Shown piece after piece: positions 43,539-52,406 of a stretch of DNA of 64,000 nt. The position numbers and the translations under genes are program-made. The notes below the pieces were generated by a model. That model did no database searches, was not told the origin of the DNA, and was given only the letters and a program-made list of their open reading frames with translations. The DNA is taken from positions 50,163-114,162 of the forward strand of contig NZ_FWXV01000018.1 in NCBI RefSeq assembly GCF_900176515.1. The letters run 5' to 3'. Source of the DNA: Kibdelosporangium aridum. Lineage in GTDB: Bacteria > Actinomycetota > Actinomycetes > Mycobacteriales > Pseudonocardiaceae. Each line of letters opens with the position of its first letter. The stretch's first letter is position 1.

Positions 43539-45083
43539 GTGCCAATCCCGCAATGGCTGACACGTGATCCGCTTCCCCGAGCCCTTGCCGCCGCAGCCTC
43601 CGCTTCCTACGCGACCCATTCGATCCGGCTGCACCGGTCGTTCCAGAGCAGTGGTTACGACCTGGGCATCTTCGAACAGATCGTCAAGTCGTACGCCGAC
43701 GGCCGTTGGCCCACCGCCGACCTGCTCGGCCCCGGCGCACCCGCGCTCGCCGACCACTTCCACCCGATCCTCGTCGTTCTCGCGCCGTTCTACTTGCTTT
43801 TCCCCTACCCGGAAACCTTGCTGGTGGCCCAGTCCTGCCTGTTCGCGGTCTCGGTCGTGCCCGTCACCCGACTGGCCCTGCGTGTTCACGGCAAGCCGGT
43901 TGGGAGCGTGATCGGAATCGGCTACGCGATGTCGTGGGGCTTGTGGAGCGCGGTGGACTTCGACTTCCACGAGATCTGCTTCGCCGTTCCCCTGGTCGCT
44001 CTCGCGGTGGAACGACTCGCGACCCAGCAGTGGAAAGCCGCTGCCGCGTATGCGCTTCCCCTGTTGCTGGTGAAGGAAGAGTTGGCGCTCACCGTGATGG
44101 GTATCGGCCTGTATCTGATATGGCGGAAACAACGGCCTGTCGGCCTGGCTTTGACGATCTTCAGCGTGACGAGCTTCATCCTGGTGATCGTCGTGATCAT
44201 GCCCGCACTCAGCACGGATGCCAGCTACCACCAGATTCGTTCGCTCACCGCACCCATCGCGACCCCCATCGTGGCCGGTTGGGACACCAAACTCGTCACG
44301 GTTCTTGCGTTGCTCGCTCCTACGGCGTTCGTCGCGCTTCGGTCCCCCACGGTCGCACTCGCCATTCCAACCCTCGGGTGGCGTTTCGCGTCCGGAACTC
44401 CTACCCATTGGGGTATCTACGCGCATTACAGCGCGGTTCTGATGCCGATTGTTTTCGTGGCGTTCGTCGATGGACTTCGTCGTCTACAAGAGACGAGGCG
44501 GAGCATTCCGTGTGCAGCGGTCGTGACATGCCTGGTCGTGACCTCGCTGACCACTGTCATGCTCGCGATCCGCGCACCGGGGAAACCCAGATGGACAGCC
44601 GATCAGCAGGCCGCGGCACGACACGCGCTGACCCTTGTTCCGGACGGTGTGACAGTGGCCGCTTCCAACCGACTGGCACCGCAGTTGACCAATCGGTGCC
44701 GGGTCATGTTGTACCGGTCCGAGCAGTCCACCAGGTCGCAGTGGATTGTGCTGGACCGGCAAGCGGATACGCCGCCGACAACCGGTTACGTGGTGATCGC
44801 CGAACTGCCACACCTGGCCATCTTCACAATGTCCGCAAGCGGTCACACACCAACCGGGTCCGTCTGGTGGACCAAACCTCAAGTGGCACTGCGGAAACCG
44901 GGTACTGCTACGACGCCGCTGACCGGATCCTCGCCACTACCGGGGCGAACGCGGTCACAGGCGCGAAGTACAACAGCCACGGCTCGACGATCGAGTACAC
45001 CTCGGGCACCAGCGTCACGACATTGGCCTGGGACGGTGCCGACCGCAACACCTCAGCACGCATCACCGGCCCCGACCCGCTAG
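43539..45083 (+). CDS. DUF2079 membrane protein with foreign C-terminus
   Basis: 514 residues from GTG 43539; an in-frame TTG at 43506 falls inside the predicted operator, so the GTG is preferred. The body is a DUF2079 protein: about ten hydrophobic segments, with the family-typical SYATHSIRLHRSFQSSGYDL and DFDFHEICFAVPLVALAVE. DUF2079 members resemble glycosyltransferase-like integral membrane proteins of unknown function. Recognisable sequence ends near 44880 (FTMSASGHTPTG). The last 65 residues (TATTPLTGSSPL... rich in Ser/Arg/Pro) are an out-of-frame reading of an RHS repeat gene, so the natural end was replaced by rearrangement. The function may survive because the lost part is short. 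Confidence 0.75.
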   Translation: MPIPQWLTRDPLPRALAAAASASYATHSIRLHRSFQSSGYDLGIFEQIVKSYADGRWPTADLLGPGAPALADHFHPILVVLAPFYLLFPYPETLLVAQSCLFAVSVVPVTRLALRVHGKPVGSVIGIGYAMSWGLWSAVDFDFHEICFAVPLVALAVERLATQQWKAAAAYALPLLLVKEELALTVMGIGLYLIWRKQRPVGLALTIFSVTSFILVIVVIMPALSTDASYHQIRSLTAPIATPIVAGWDTKLVTVLALLAPTAFVALRSPTVALAIPTLGWRFASGTPTHWGIYAHYSAVLMPIVFVAFVDGLRRLQETRRSIPCAAVVTCLVVTSLTTVMLAIRAPGKPRWTADQQAAARHALTLVPDGVTVAASNRLAPQLTNRCRVMLYRSEQSTRSQWIVLDRQADTPPTTGYVVIAELPHLAIFTMSASGHTPTGSVWWTKPQVALRKPGTATTPLTGSSPLPGRTRSQARSTTATARRSSTPRAPASRHWPGTVPTATPQHASPAPTR

Positions 45084-45088
45084 CCTGA
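44885..45088 (+). pseudogene. RHS/YD-repeat protein remnant
   Basis: In the frame that stops at 45086-45088 the DNA encodes GYCYDAADRILATTGANAV and later EYTSGTSVTTLAWDGADRN, typical YD repeats of RHS proteins. It has no start of its own and overlaps the DUF2079 end in another frame. It is a fragment of a large toxin or cell-surface protein gene joined here by deletion or recombination. Confidence 0.7.
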
Positions 45089-45312
45089 CCATGCGCACGA
45101 GTTTTCGAGCAGTACAGGCACGGGCACGGTGGCGCAGCTCAATTGGGGGAGCGGCTCTGCGATCTCTTGCGGGCAGGAGAACTTGGCCGGTGTCGGCGCC
45201 GCGGCGGGCTCAGTCGTCGTGGTGATCATGGCGGCGAACGCGACTCGTCTCCTCGTGGAAGGTTCCTCCTGGACTCATTTCCTTGTGTACCAAGGGTCCT
45301 GGTAGCTGACCG

Positions 45313-45937
45313 ATGCCGCGGCTCGCGTACTGGCAACCGCGGCAATGGTTCGGTCATTCGACTTCGAAGTGGACGGTTGTCAGGGTTTCTGCCACTTCTG
45401 GTTGGGTGTTGTGTCGCAGGGCAGCACTTGCAGGCCGCCGCCGAAGCGGTCGGCCAGTCATCGGCTGCCCGATCCGGGCCAACACGAAGTTCAACACCGT
45501 CCGCAACTTCACCCACCACATTCGGCCAGGAGACCGTTTCGTCGCAGTCAACGACCCGTCCAGCGTCGCGGCCGTGAAGAAACACGGTATCGGAGCAACG
45601 GTCGTGCACGTCAACAACACGACCGCCGCGCGTTCAGTGACCGTGGATCTCTCACGGTTCGGCGTTGTGACATCACAGGCGTCCGTGACGCCTGTGGTGA
45701 CCAGCGCGAGCGGCGCTCTTGTCCGTGGCGCTCCAGTCGGCGTGACCGGGCGATCCGCCACCCTGACCGTTCCGGCGAAGTCGGTGACGACGTTCCTTGT
45801 GGACGGTGTCTCTGACGTTCGTCAACGTGGCCACTGGCCGACTGTTGGACGTTGCCGGACAGTCCACCGCGGATGGCGCGAAGGTTTCGACATGGACTCC
45901 CACCTCGGGGCCGAACCAACGGTGGGCCGTGACCTAG
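45313..45937 (+). pseudogene. Decayed secreted GH30-like glycosidase with ricin domain
   Basis: From about 45466 the frame reads CPIRANTKFNTVRNFTHHIR, then PGDRFVAVND, ATVVHVNNTT and SATLTVPAKSVTTFLVDGVS, the C-terminal beta-sandwich of GH30-type beta-1,6-galactanases. A possible YWQP motif at 45325-45340 may be the trailing part of the barrel. After GVS the frame shifts by one and the DNA reads FVNVATGRLLDVAGQSTADG and ends NQRWAVT before the stop at 45935-45937, the last third of a ricin-type lectin domain. The barrel, active site, signal peptide and part of the lectin are missing: a clear pseudogene. Confidence 0.7.
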
Positions 45938-46154
45938 AAGGGCGGTACTAGCCGCCAATCGCCGAACAGGCAACGGAACTGCTCACGGGCGAGAGCGTTG
46001 CTGGGCAGATCAAGGTGCCCGCCGGTGGGGTCCGTGTCGTCGTCCAGCCATTGCGGTGACATTCGTGACGCCACCAGCCGGGCTAGTCCTTTGTGGACAA
46101 TGCTGCGAAGTCAAGTAGCAGGATGCCCCCGTGATCTCGACAGCAGGTCGGACG

Positions 46155-47027
46155 TCAGCGGAAGTCATCCACGTGATCACGCGCCCACTCAGCGTAGGTG
46201 CGGCCGGTTTTCCCCGTTGCCAGGCCGAAATCGGGCAGCGGCTTCATGAGGTCCGAGTAGTCCTGGTCGGAGTAGCCCTGGTCGCCGGAACCCTCGCCGC
46301 CGTCGTAGTCGACGAACCCGAGCTGCAGGTCGGCGCTCTCGGCGGCGAAACCGCCCATCGCTTTGAGGATGTCACGGGCCTCCTCGCGCGTGACCTCCTC
46401 GTAGTGCACCGTTTCGTTGAGCGCATCTGCGATCGCCTGCACTTGGCCGCGTACGGTGAGCTGTTCCGGGCCGCTGAGTGTGTACGCCTTGCCGACGTGC
46501 TTGTCTTCCAGCAACGCCACGGCGACGGTCGCGATGTCCGCCTCGTGGATCGGGGCGCTGCCGAGGTCGTCGCCGAACGGGTAGCGCACTGTCCGCGACT
46601 CCTTGATCATCGGGCCCCAGATCGGCAGCATGTTCGTCATGAACTCCCCGGGGCGCACGTGGGTCCACTCGAGCCCGGATTCCTCGACCGCGCGCTCGAC
46701 GCGGACGTGGTAGCCGGTGTCGAAGCCGAGGGTTACGGCCGCGGCGGACAGCACGACGATGCGCCGCACGCCCGCCTGCTTGGCGAGGTCGACGACTTCG
46801 GCGGCGGTCTCCGGCTGCGGGAACAGGAAGAGCTTCTGCACACCTTCGAACGCGGGTACGACCGACGCGGGCTCGAGGAGGTCACCTTGGAAGACCTCGA
46901 CGCCTTCGGGCAACCTGGCCTTCGCCGGGTTGCGGGTCAGCGCCCGCACCGACTCTCCCGCCTGCACGAGCTGGCCGACGACGTGCCTGCCGACCAGACC
47001 CGTCGCACCGGTCACCAAGATCGTCAT
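46155..47027 (-). CDS. NmrA-like NAD(P)-binding protein
   Basis: 290 residues from ATG 47027, with GAGGAG 9 nt upstream. The Rossmann motif TGATGLVGRHVV is at residues 6-17 and the rest resembles NmrA/HSCARG and quinone-reductase-like atypical SDRs (LEWTHVRPGEFMTNMLPIW, APIHEADIATVAVALLEDKH, YTLSGPEQLT). The usual catalytic Tyr-x-x-x-Lys is replaced by a YHVRVERAV segment, so it may bind dinucleotide as a sensor or act as an atypical reductase. An acidic, glycine-rich insertion (YDGGEGSGDQGYSDQDYSD) near residue 250 is unusual. Stands alone. Confidence 0.85.
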   Translation of the reverse strand: MTILVTGATGLVGRHVVGQLVQAGESVRALTRNPAKARLPEGVEVFQGDLLEPASVVPAFEGVQKLFLFPQPETAAEVVDLAKQAGVRRIVVLSAAAVTLGFDTGYHVRVERAVEESGLEWTHVRPGEFMTNMLPIWGPMIKESRTVRYPFGDDLGSAPIHEADIATVAVALLEDKHVGKAYTLSGPEQLTVRGQVQAIADALNETVHYEEVTREEARDILKAMGGFAAESADLQLGFVDYDGGEGSGDQGYSDQDYSDLMKPLPDFGLATGKTGRTYAEWARDHVDDFR

Positions 47028-47173
47028 AGCTGCTACTCCTCACCTTTTGTGCTGGTCAATCCCAAGGTAGACGCAACTTAGGCCACTTCCTGACCGCTAT
47101 TGACACCGAACGGGAAGGTCTTTCAGCCGCCCATGAAGAAAGTCGGGTGCGGATGAATGTCCGGCGCGACGGG

Positions 47174-48937
47174 TCAGGGCTGGGGTTGTGTGGTGAGTAG
47201 CTGGGTGGCGGCGAGTTGACGGTAGAGCGCGTCGGTGGAGATCAGGTGCGTGTGAGTGCCGTTCGCGCGGAGCCTGCCGGCGTCGAGGACCAGGATTCGG
47301 TCGGCGCTGGTGACAGTGGACAGGCGGTGCGCCGCGACGAGGACGGTGGTGCTGCGGGCCAGTTCGGCCACCACTTGACGCAGTTGGTGTTCGTTCACGG
47401 CGTCGAGTTGTGAGGTGGCTTCGTCGAGAAGCAGCAGCCGTGGGCGGCGTAGCAGCGCGCGGGCGATGGCGATTCGCTGGCGCTGCCCGCCGGACAGCGT
47501 GAGCCCGCGGTGGCCCAACATCGTGTCCAGCCCGTCGGGAAGACGGGGCAGCAGGTCGTCCAGCCGGGTGCGAACGATGACGTCGTGGATGTCCTCGTCC
47601 GAGGCATGAGGTGCGGCGAGGCGGAGGTTGTCGCGCAATGTCGCGGCCAGCACGGGAGCGTCCTGCTCGACGTAGCCGATGGCGGCGCGCAGTTCGGCGA
47701 GGGGCCAGTCGCGTACGTCGCGGCCGTCGAGCAGGATGCTGCCCGCAGCGGGTTCGTAGAAACGTTCCAGCAGAGCGAAGATCGTCGACTTGCCGGCGCC
47801 TGAAGGACCCACGAACGCGGTCATCCCACCAGGTGGTGTCTGGAAGCTGATGTCGGTGAGGACCGATTCCCGGTTGCCGGGGTAGCCGAACGAAACACTG
47901 TGAAAGGCCACCGAAGCAGGCCCCGTCGCCGTCACCGTGGCGGGCGCGCCCTGGGCAGCGGGTTCGGTGGGCAGGATGTGCACCTGCCGGGTGCGGCGTA
48001 CCGCCGCGAGGCCGGCCTGCAGGTCGCTTGCCGCGTTCACCAGGGCGGCGATGGGCGTGATCATGTAGAACACGTAGAGCAGGAACGCGATCAGCGCGGA
48101 CAGGGGCAGTGTTCCATCGGCTACTCGTGCCCCGCCGACGCCGAGCACCGCCAGAAACGACACGTGGACCGACAACCGCGCCAGGATGCCGACCATCGAT
48201 GACCAGACCGCGACGGACACTCCCTGCCGCCAGGCCCGGTCGGCGGCCTGGTCGAGGACCGCGTTCTCCCGCTCTTCGGCGCCACTCGCCTTCACCGTCC
48301 GGAAGGCGCCGAGCGCACGCTCCAGCACCGCTCCCATCTCGCCGACAGCCTGCTGCGCGCGCTCGGATGCACGCCCGATCCGCGGCACGACCGATCCGGT
48401 CAGCACGACGGTCACCAGGATGACGGCGAGCGTGACGCCGAGCAGTACGGGATCCAGCAGTGCCATCAGCACGATGGTGCCCAAGATCATCAGCGTTCCG
48501 TTGGCGGCCTCGACGATCGTGCTCGTGGCTGCGGTACGCAGCAAGGTCGTATCAGAGGTCACCCGGGACAGCAGGTCGCCCGGCTTGAGCCGATCGAATT
48601 CCGCGACAGGCAATCGCAGCAGCCGGTGGACAAGCCCGCGCCTGGCCACCAGTACGACCCCCTCGGCGGCACGTTCCAGCAGATAGGTTCCGATCGCGGC
48701 GATCACGGCGGCGCCGACGACAAGCCCGGTCAGCAGGATGATCGGGGTGAGGACGGGCTCGTTCGCGGACAACGCGTCGATGACTGCCTTGGCGGCCAGC
48801 GGCTGGGCCAGCCCGGCGAGCCCGCCGACGCAGCTGATCACAGCCGCGACGAGCAACGTGCGGCGGTAAGGGCGGGCATGGCCGAGCAGCAGCCGCCAGG
48901 CAGAGCCGGGCTTCCCATCGTCCACTGTGGACTTCAT
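47174..48937 (-). CDS. ABC exporter (fused membrane/ATPase) of the lasso peptide operon
   Basis: 587 residues from ATG 48937, sharing ATGA with the methyltransferase stop. Residues about 15-310 form six membrane helices of the exporter type; about 340-575 form the ATPase with Walker A GPSGAGKS near 377, signature LSGGQRQRIAIARAL, Walker B LLLLDEAT and the H-loop AHRLST. It works as a homodimer. Its place as the last gene of the lasso operon fits the exporter (D/McjD role) that carries the finished peptide out and gives self-protection. There is no protease domain at the N-terminus, as expected when a separate leader peptidase is present. Confidence 0.93.
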   Translation of the reverse strand: MKSTVDDGKPGSAWRLLLGHARPYRRTLLVAAVISCVGGLAGLAQPLAAKAVIDALSANEPVLTPIILLTGLVVGAAVIAAIGTYLLERAAEGVVLVARRGLVHRLLRLPVAEFDRLKPGDLLSRVTSDTTLLRTAATSTIVEAANGTLMILGTIVLMALLDPVLLGVTLAVILVTVVLTGSVVPRIGRASERAQQAVGEMGAVLERALGAFRTVKASGAEERENAVLDQAADRAWRQGVSVAVWSSMVGILARLSVHVSFLAVLGVGGARVADGTLPLSALIAFLLYVFYMITPIAALVNAASDLQAGLAAVRRTRQVHILPTEPAAQGAPATVTATGPASVAFHSVSFGYPGNRESVLTDISFQTPPGGMTAFVGPSGAGKSTIFALLERFYEPAAGSILLDGRDVRDWPLAELRAAIGYVEQDAPVLAATLRDNLRLAAPHASDEDIHDVIVRTRLDDLLPRLPDGLDTMLGHRGLTLSGGQRQRIAIARALLRRPRLLLLDEATSQLDAVNEHQLRQVVAELARSTTVLVAAHRLSTVTSADRILVLDAGRLRANGTHTHLISTDALYRQLAATQLLTTQPQP

Positions 48938-49731
48938 GCGGCCGGGGCCAGCGCGCGGTACATGGTCAGGTGCCGGTCGAAGGCGATGCCGCCGTTGGCG
49001 TGCATCTGTTCGGCCCCGGTGAGGAACCGGCGGTGGAACTCGGCGGCCCGGTCGGGCGGCAGCCACTCGACCGAACCGGACGACACCGCGGCAGGCAGGC
49101 GCGAGGCGAACAGATCCCACAGCGCCGCGGGATCGGAGACCGGCTCAGGGTGTTCGAAATCCTTGCGGGTCAAGCCGGTGAATCCGGCCGCTGCCAGCAG
49201 TCCGGTCACGTCCACATCCGTTTGCCCGTCCCGGTCCTCGGCCACGGTGGCGGGAAAGAACTCCTGAGCCAGGTCGACGAGCCACTGCCAGCGACCGCGG
49301 TGCGGAAGCGGTCCTGGCACGGACAGAGCGAACACCCCGCCTGGCCGCAGCACGCGCCGCACCTCGGCCACTGCCACCGCCGGATCGGACAGCAGGTCGA
49401 TCACGAAGCCCGCGGTGACCATGTCGAAGCAGGCATCAGGAAAGGCCAAGCGGTGAGCGTCCAGCATCGACACGGCAACGGTGGGAAAGTCCGCGCGCAG
49501 GCGAGCGACCATGCCTGGGGCGGCGTCCCCAGCGGTGACCAAGCAACCGCGGGCCAACGCGGCCCGCACGACAGCGCCACGGCCGGCGCCCACGTCCAGC
49601 AGCCGGGCTCCTGGCACCGGGTCGGCGTAGTCCAGTAACAGCCGGCCGAACTCGAGCGTGGCCGGATCCAGCTCTTCGTATATGCCTGCGTTGTCGTCGT
49701 ACCACTGCCAGGACTGCTCGGTCTGGGTCAT
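48934..49731 (-). CDS. SAM-dependent methyltransferase, probable lasso peptide tailoring enzyme
   Basis: 265 residues from ATG 49731, with GGAGGAG 6 nt upstream; the frame extends to 49794. A class I methyltransferase: SAM motif I LLDVGAGRG at residues 44-52, acidic VTAGDAAPG, motif ML-DAHRLAF, FVIDLLSD and VRRVLRPGGVFALSVPG. It is embedded between the leader peptidase and the exporter, so it should modify the lasso peptide. Possible targets in the predicted core are the C-terminal carboxylate, His4/His14 and Lys15, since Asp8 is used for the ring. It does not look like the known lassomycin-type carboxyl methyltransferase as far as I can judge by eye, so the modification is open. Confidence 0.85.
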   Translation of the reverse strand: MTQTEQSWQWYDDNAGIYEELDPATLEFGRLLLDYADPVPGARLLDVGAGRGAVVRAALARGCLVTAGDAAPGMVARLRADFPTVAVSMLDAHRLAFPDACFDMVTAGFVIDLLSDPAVAVAEVRRVLRPGGVFALSVPGPLPHRGRWQWLVDLAQEFFPATVAEDRDGQTDVDVTGLLAAAGFTGLTRKDFEHPEPVSDPAALWDLFASRLPAAVSSGSVEWLPPDRAAEFHRRFLTGAEQMHANGGIAFDRHLTMYRALAPAA

Positions 49732-49759
49732 GGGGATCTCCTCCACCTGGGTCTCGTGT

Positions 49760-50176
49760 TCATGGCACGGTGAAGAACGTCCGGAAGTAGCCATCGGGGT
49801 AGTCCTCGCCGACCATCACGCCGTCGACCTCGACCCATGCGTGGGCGTAGAACGGGGCGAGCCGCCGCGCGCCGAGGCACCAGGTCGGCCAGTGGCCGTA
49901 CGAACGGCACAGCAGGATTGTGGCCAAGGATCGGAGCAGACATCCTTCGCGTCCCGCGCAGGCCAAGCTCACCGACACCACGGCCTGTCGGGCGTCGCAC
50001 GTTTCCTCATAGGTGGCCGGCCGAACGTCCCGGTGCAACCAGGCCAGCACCTTGCGGATGCGCTGTGGCGACCTGGTGGCCAGCAAGCGGGCGGCAGCCA
50101 CCATCGCCCGCACCCGGATCCGGCGTCCGAACGACACCGAGCGGGGATCGTACGAAATGGACTCTGGGCTGGACAT
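49760..50176 (-). CDS. Lasso peptide leader peptidase (B2, transglutaminase-like)
   Basis: 138 residues from ATG 50176, with GGGAG 6 nt upstream. The Cys-His-Asp peptidase motifs are Cys79 in REGCLLRSLA, His112 in YAHAWVEVDG and an Asp in the following VEVDG/GEDYPDG. This is the separate C-terminal half of an McjB protein as found in actinobacteria. It cuts the leader from the precursor after it is delivered by the RRE protein. Nine bases separate it from the upstream gene. Confidence 0.95.
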   Translation of the reverse strand: MSSPESISYDPRSVSFGRRIRVRAMVAAARLLATRSPQRIRKVLAWLHRDVRPATYEETCDARQAVVSVSLACAGREGCLLRSLATILLCRSYGHWPTWCLGARRLAPFYAHAWVEVDGVMVGEDYPDGYFRTFFTVP

Positions 50177-50185
50177 GGCTTCTCC

Positions 50186-50443
50186 CTACTGCTCGACCAG
50201 TCGCGCGGAACGCAGATCGGCCAGGAGGTCCCGCACGTCCCGGGTCGCGTCGTCGAGACTGACCCCGTACTCCTCAGTGAGCGCCTGTGCCGCCTGTCCG
50301 GCTGTGCCGCCGGCCATCAGGGTGCGCAGCACGAGTGCGCCGGTTCCGTTGAGGTCGTAGTACTCGCCACTGTCGCCGTCGAGCAGCACGATCCCGTACT
50401 CGGTCTCGGCGTCGAAAACGCCGGGACGCAGCTTCAGCGCCAT
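50186..50443 (-). CDS. Lasso peptide RRE protein (B1, PqqD-like)
   Basis: 85 residues from ATG 50443, with AAGGAG 7 nt upstream. A stand-alone RiPP recognition element: the beta-strand pair around YGIVLLDGDSGEYYDLNGTG and the three-helix part ending LLADLRSARLVEQ match the PqqD fold. It binds the leader peptide (the YxxPxLxxxGxF motif) and hands it to peptidase and cyclase. It starts 10 nt after the cyclase stop. Confidence 0.95.
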   Translation of the reverse strand: MALKLRPGVFDAETEYGIVLLDGDSGEYYDLNGTGALVLRTLMAGGTAGQAAQALTEEYGVSLDDATRDVRDLLADLRSARLVEQ

Positions 50444-50453
50444 GAGACTCTCC

Positions 50454-52280
50454 TTATCGGGGCACCGTGTGGCGTTCCAGCGCGCGCAACCAGATCTCGC
50501 ACGCGAGGGTGGGATAGAGCGCACTGAACTCCACGGCCGTCGGCAATGGGCGTGCGCAGACCTCCCGGAGCGCGTCCTCGTCGATCAAGCCGAGCTTGCC
50601 AAGCCGGGAGTTGTCACACAGGGCCAGCATGTCGGCGCGGTTCTCGCGCAGTCCGACCTCGACCTCATGCGCTCCGATGGCCTTGGTCTGGCGGGTAAGG
50701 GTTTCGTCCGGGACGATGCCGCGCATCGCTTCGACAGCAAGGGGTTTGAACCGCCAAGGGGTCACCCGTTCTTGCGGGCGCACCGCGAGGCCCGCCTCGA
50801 TCACCCGGTCGTCGAAGTAGGGCGCGGCCAGTCTGACTCCCCGCTGACGAGCGAGCTCGCCGAGGTTGCGAACCATGCGTGCGACGCCTCCCAGGTCCGC
50901 GAGCTCCTGATGCTGGCCGTGGCCGTGACCCAGCGGTTCGGCGGCGGGCGCGGCGCTGCGGATCAGGTCGCGGACCGCCGCCACCGCATCCGGTGTCGTC
51001 CAAGGGGGCAGCCGAACCGGCTTGGCCCAGTAGAAGCTCGGCCCGAGTGAGGACAGTGGGCCTGCGGTCAGTTCGGCGCCGAACCGGAGCAGCCATGCCT
51101 GGTAGGACTCGCTGTTCAGCAGTTGCCGCAGCGCCATCCGGTAAGGCCACCGGTTGAGCGCCGCGTAGCCGCGCAGGTTCCGCAATGCGATGCGGGGCTG
51201 GCGCCGCAGCATGGTGTGCAGATGAGCGGGCGAGCCGCCCAGCACTTGGTCACCACCGAAACCGGTGAGGTGCGTCGTTGACCCGCGCGCCGCCGCCCGG
51301 TCGGCGATGACCAGCCACCTGCGATCGAGAGTGACCGCACACGGTTCGTCCAGCGCGACGTCGTCTTGCTCGCCGATGCCGGAGAAGGCGAACGGGGCGC
51401 ACTCGGAGGGAACGACGTGATGCTCGATGGTGTCCAGCGCGGCCACCGTCCGCCGCGCCCAGAACACGTCATCCGCGAGTGGATCCGGCGGCGCCCAGGT
51501 ATAGGCGGCCACGTGTGCCGGGCCGCGGGCAGCCAGGCAGCACAAGGAAGTGGTGTCGAAGCCGCCCAGATCGGTGGAGATCAGATCATGGCCCCGCGTC
51601 CGTACCTCGACGGCGCCCGACAACGCCGCGCGCAGCGCGGGCGCGCCCTCGGCCATCGGCACGGTAGGCTCCGGCGCGGTCCACCACCGCACATGCCTGT
51701 GCCGCCCAGCACCGTCGATCGTCAGGTAGGACCCAGCGGGCACGGCCGCCAGGCCACGCCACATCGGCTGTCCGCCGATCGGATGTGGGGCGCACGGTTC
51801 GAGCAGCGCTACCGTCAGCCGAGCCTCATCCAGTGCGGCTCCAGTGAGGCCTGCCAGCACATCGGCGCGGTTGGCAGCCACCGTGACGCCGTCGACGCTC
51901 GCATGGAGCACCCGGCGGAAGCCACTGATCGGGCTCTGGACGCGGACCTGGCCTGCCACCGAGGCGATCAGGTGGAAGTTGCCTGCCCACGATGAGGATG
52001 GTTCGTCGAGGTCGGCGAGAGTACCGACACGGCCGGCGACCCGTGTCAGGAATGCGGCCGAGAGCAGGTGCTCGCCGATGACGGCGATCGCGGTGCCGCG
52101 GCTCTCGGCGACGGTGATCTCCTCCTGGGCCCACCGGCCGACCAGCCAGGTTCGCCCGGAAGGATGCCGCGTCACGCATGTCGCCTGGCTCCGCAGCGCC
52201 GCGGCGACCGGTTCGGCCGCCCGGCAGTCGGGGAGCACGACAAACCATGAGGGCACGTGATCGAGGCGGGCATAGGTCAC
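50454..52280 (-). CDS. Lasso peptide macrolactam synthetase (cyclase C)
   Basis: 608 residues from GTG 52280, with GGAAGGAG 8 nt upstream; the open frame to 52403 enters the hairpin. It resembles asparagine synthetase B with an N-terminal degenerate glutaminase domain (no Cys2) and a C-terminal ATP-pyrophosphatase domain. The PPi loop reads LGGFDTTS at about 234-241, in place of the usual SGGxDSS, and further conserved parts are THLTGFGGDQVLGG and LAAPYFDDRVIEAGL. It adenylates the Asp8 side chain of the core and joins it to the N-terminal amine, trapping the tail. Complete length. Confidence 0.95.
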   Translation of the reverse strand: MTYARLDHVPSWFVVLPDCRAAEPVAAALRSQATCVTRHPSGRTWLVGRWAQEEITVAESRGTAIAVIGEHLLSAAFLTRVAGRVGTLADLDEPSSSWAGNFHLIASVAGQVRVQSPISGFRRVLHASVDGVTVAANRADVLAGLTGAALDEARLTVALLEPCAPHPIGGQPMWRGLAAVPAGSYLTIDGAGRHRHVRWWTAPEPTVPMAEGAPALRAALSGAVEVRTRGHDLISTDLGGFDTTSLCCLAARGPAHVAAYTWAPPDPLADDVFWARRTVAALDTIEHHVVPSECAPFAFSGIGEQDDVALDEPCAVTLDRRWLVIADRAAARGSTTHLTGFGGDQVLGGSPAHLHTMLRRQPRIALRNLRGYAALNRWPYRMALRQLLNSESYQAWLLRFGAELTAGPLSSLGPSFYWAKPVRLPPWTTPDAVAAVRDLIRSAAPAAEPLGHGHGQHQELADLGGVARMVRNLGELARQRGVRLAAPYFDDRVIEAGLAVRPQERVTPWRFKPLAVEAMRGIVPDETLTRQTKAIGAHEVEVGLRENRADMLALCDNSRLGKLGLIDEDALREVCARPLPTAVEFSALYPTLACEIWLRALERHTVPR

Positions 52281-52339
52281 GGCCGGACTCCTTCCCGGTG
52301 GTGTACGAGCACGCCGGGTGGTGCGGTGCCCACCCGGAC

Positions 52340-52388
52340 TCGCTCCCCGGGCCTGCACGGCGACTGCCGTGCAGGCCCCAAGGAGCGA
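52340..52388 (-). terminator. Large hairpin between lasso precursor and cyclase genes
   Basis: Perfect 12-bp inner stem GGGCCTGCACGG (52349-52360) / CCGTGCAGGCCC (52367-52378) with a 6-nt loop, extended by an outer stem TCGCTCC (52340-52346) / GGAGCGA (52382-52388). It lies 19 nt after the precursor stop and 60 nt before the cyclase start. It probably acts as a partial terminator or 3' stabiliser, giving more precursor than enzyme. Confidence 0.88.
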
Positions 52389-52406
52389 GCGGTCAGCCGT
52401 CACTCA

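Noticed and set aside
45143..45577. 144-residue plus-strand frame between the RHS and glycosidase remnants
   Set aside because: No similarity seen and it reads the glycosidase relic out of frame.
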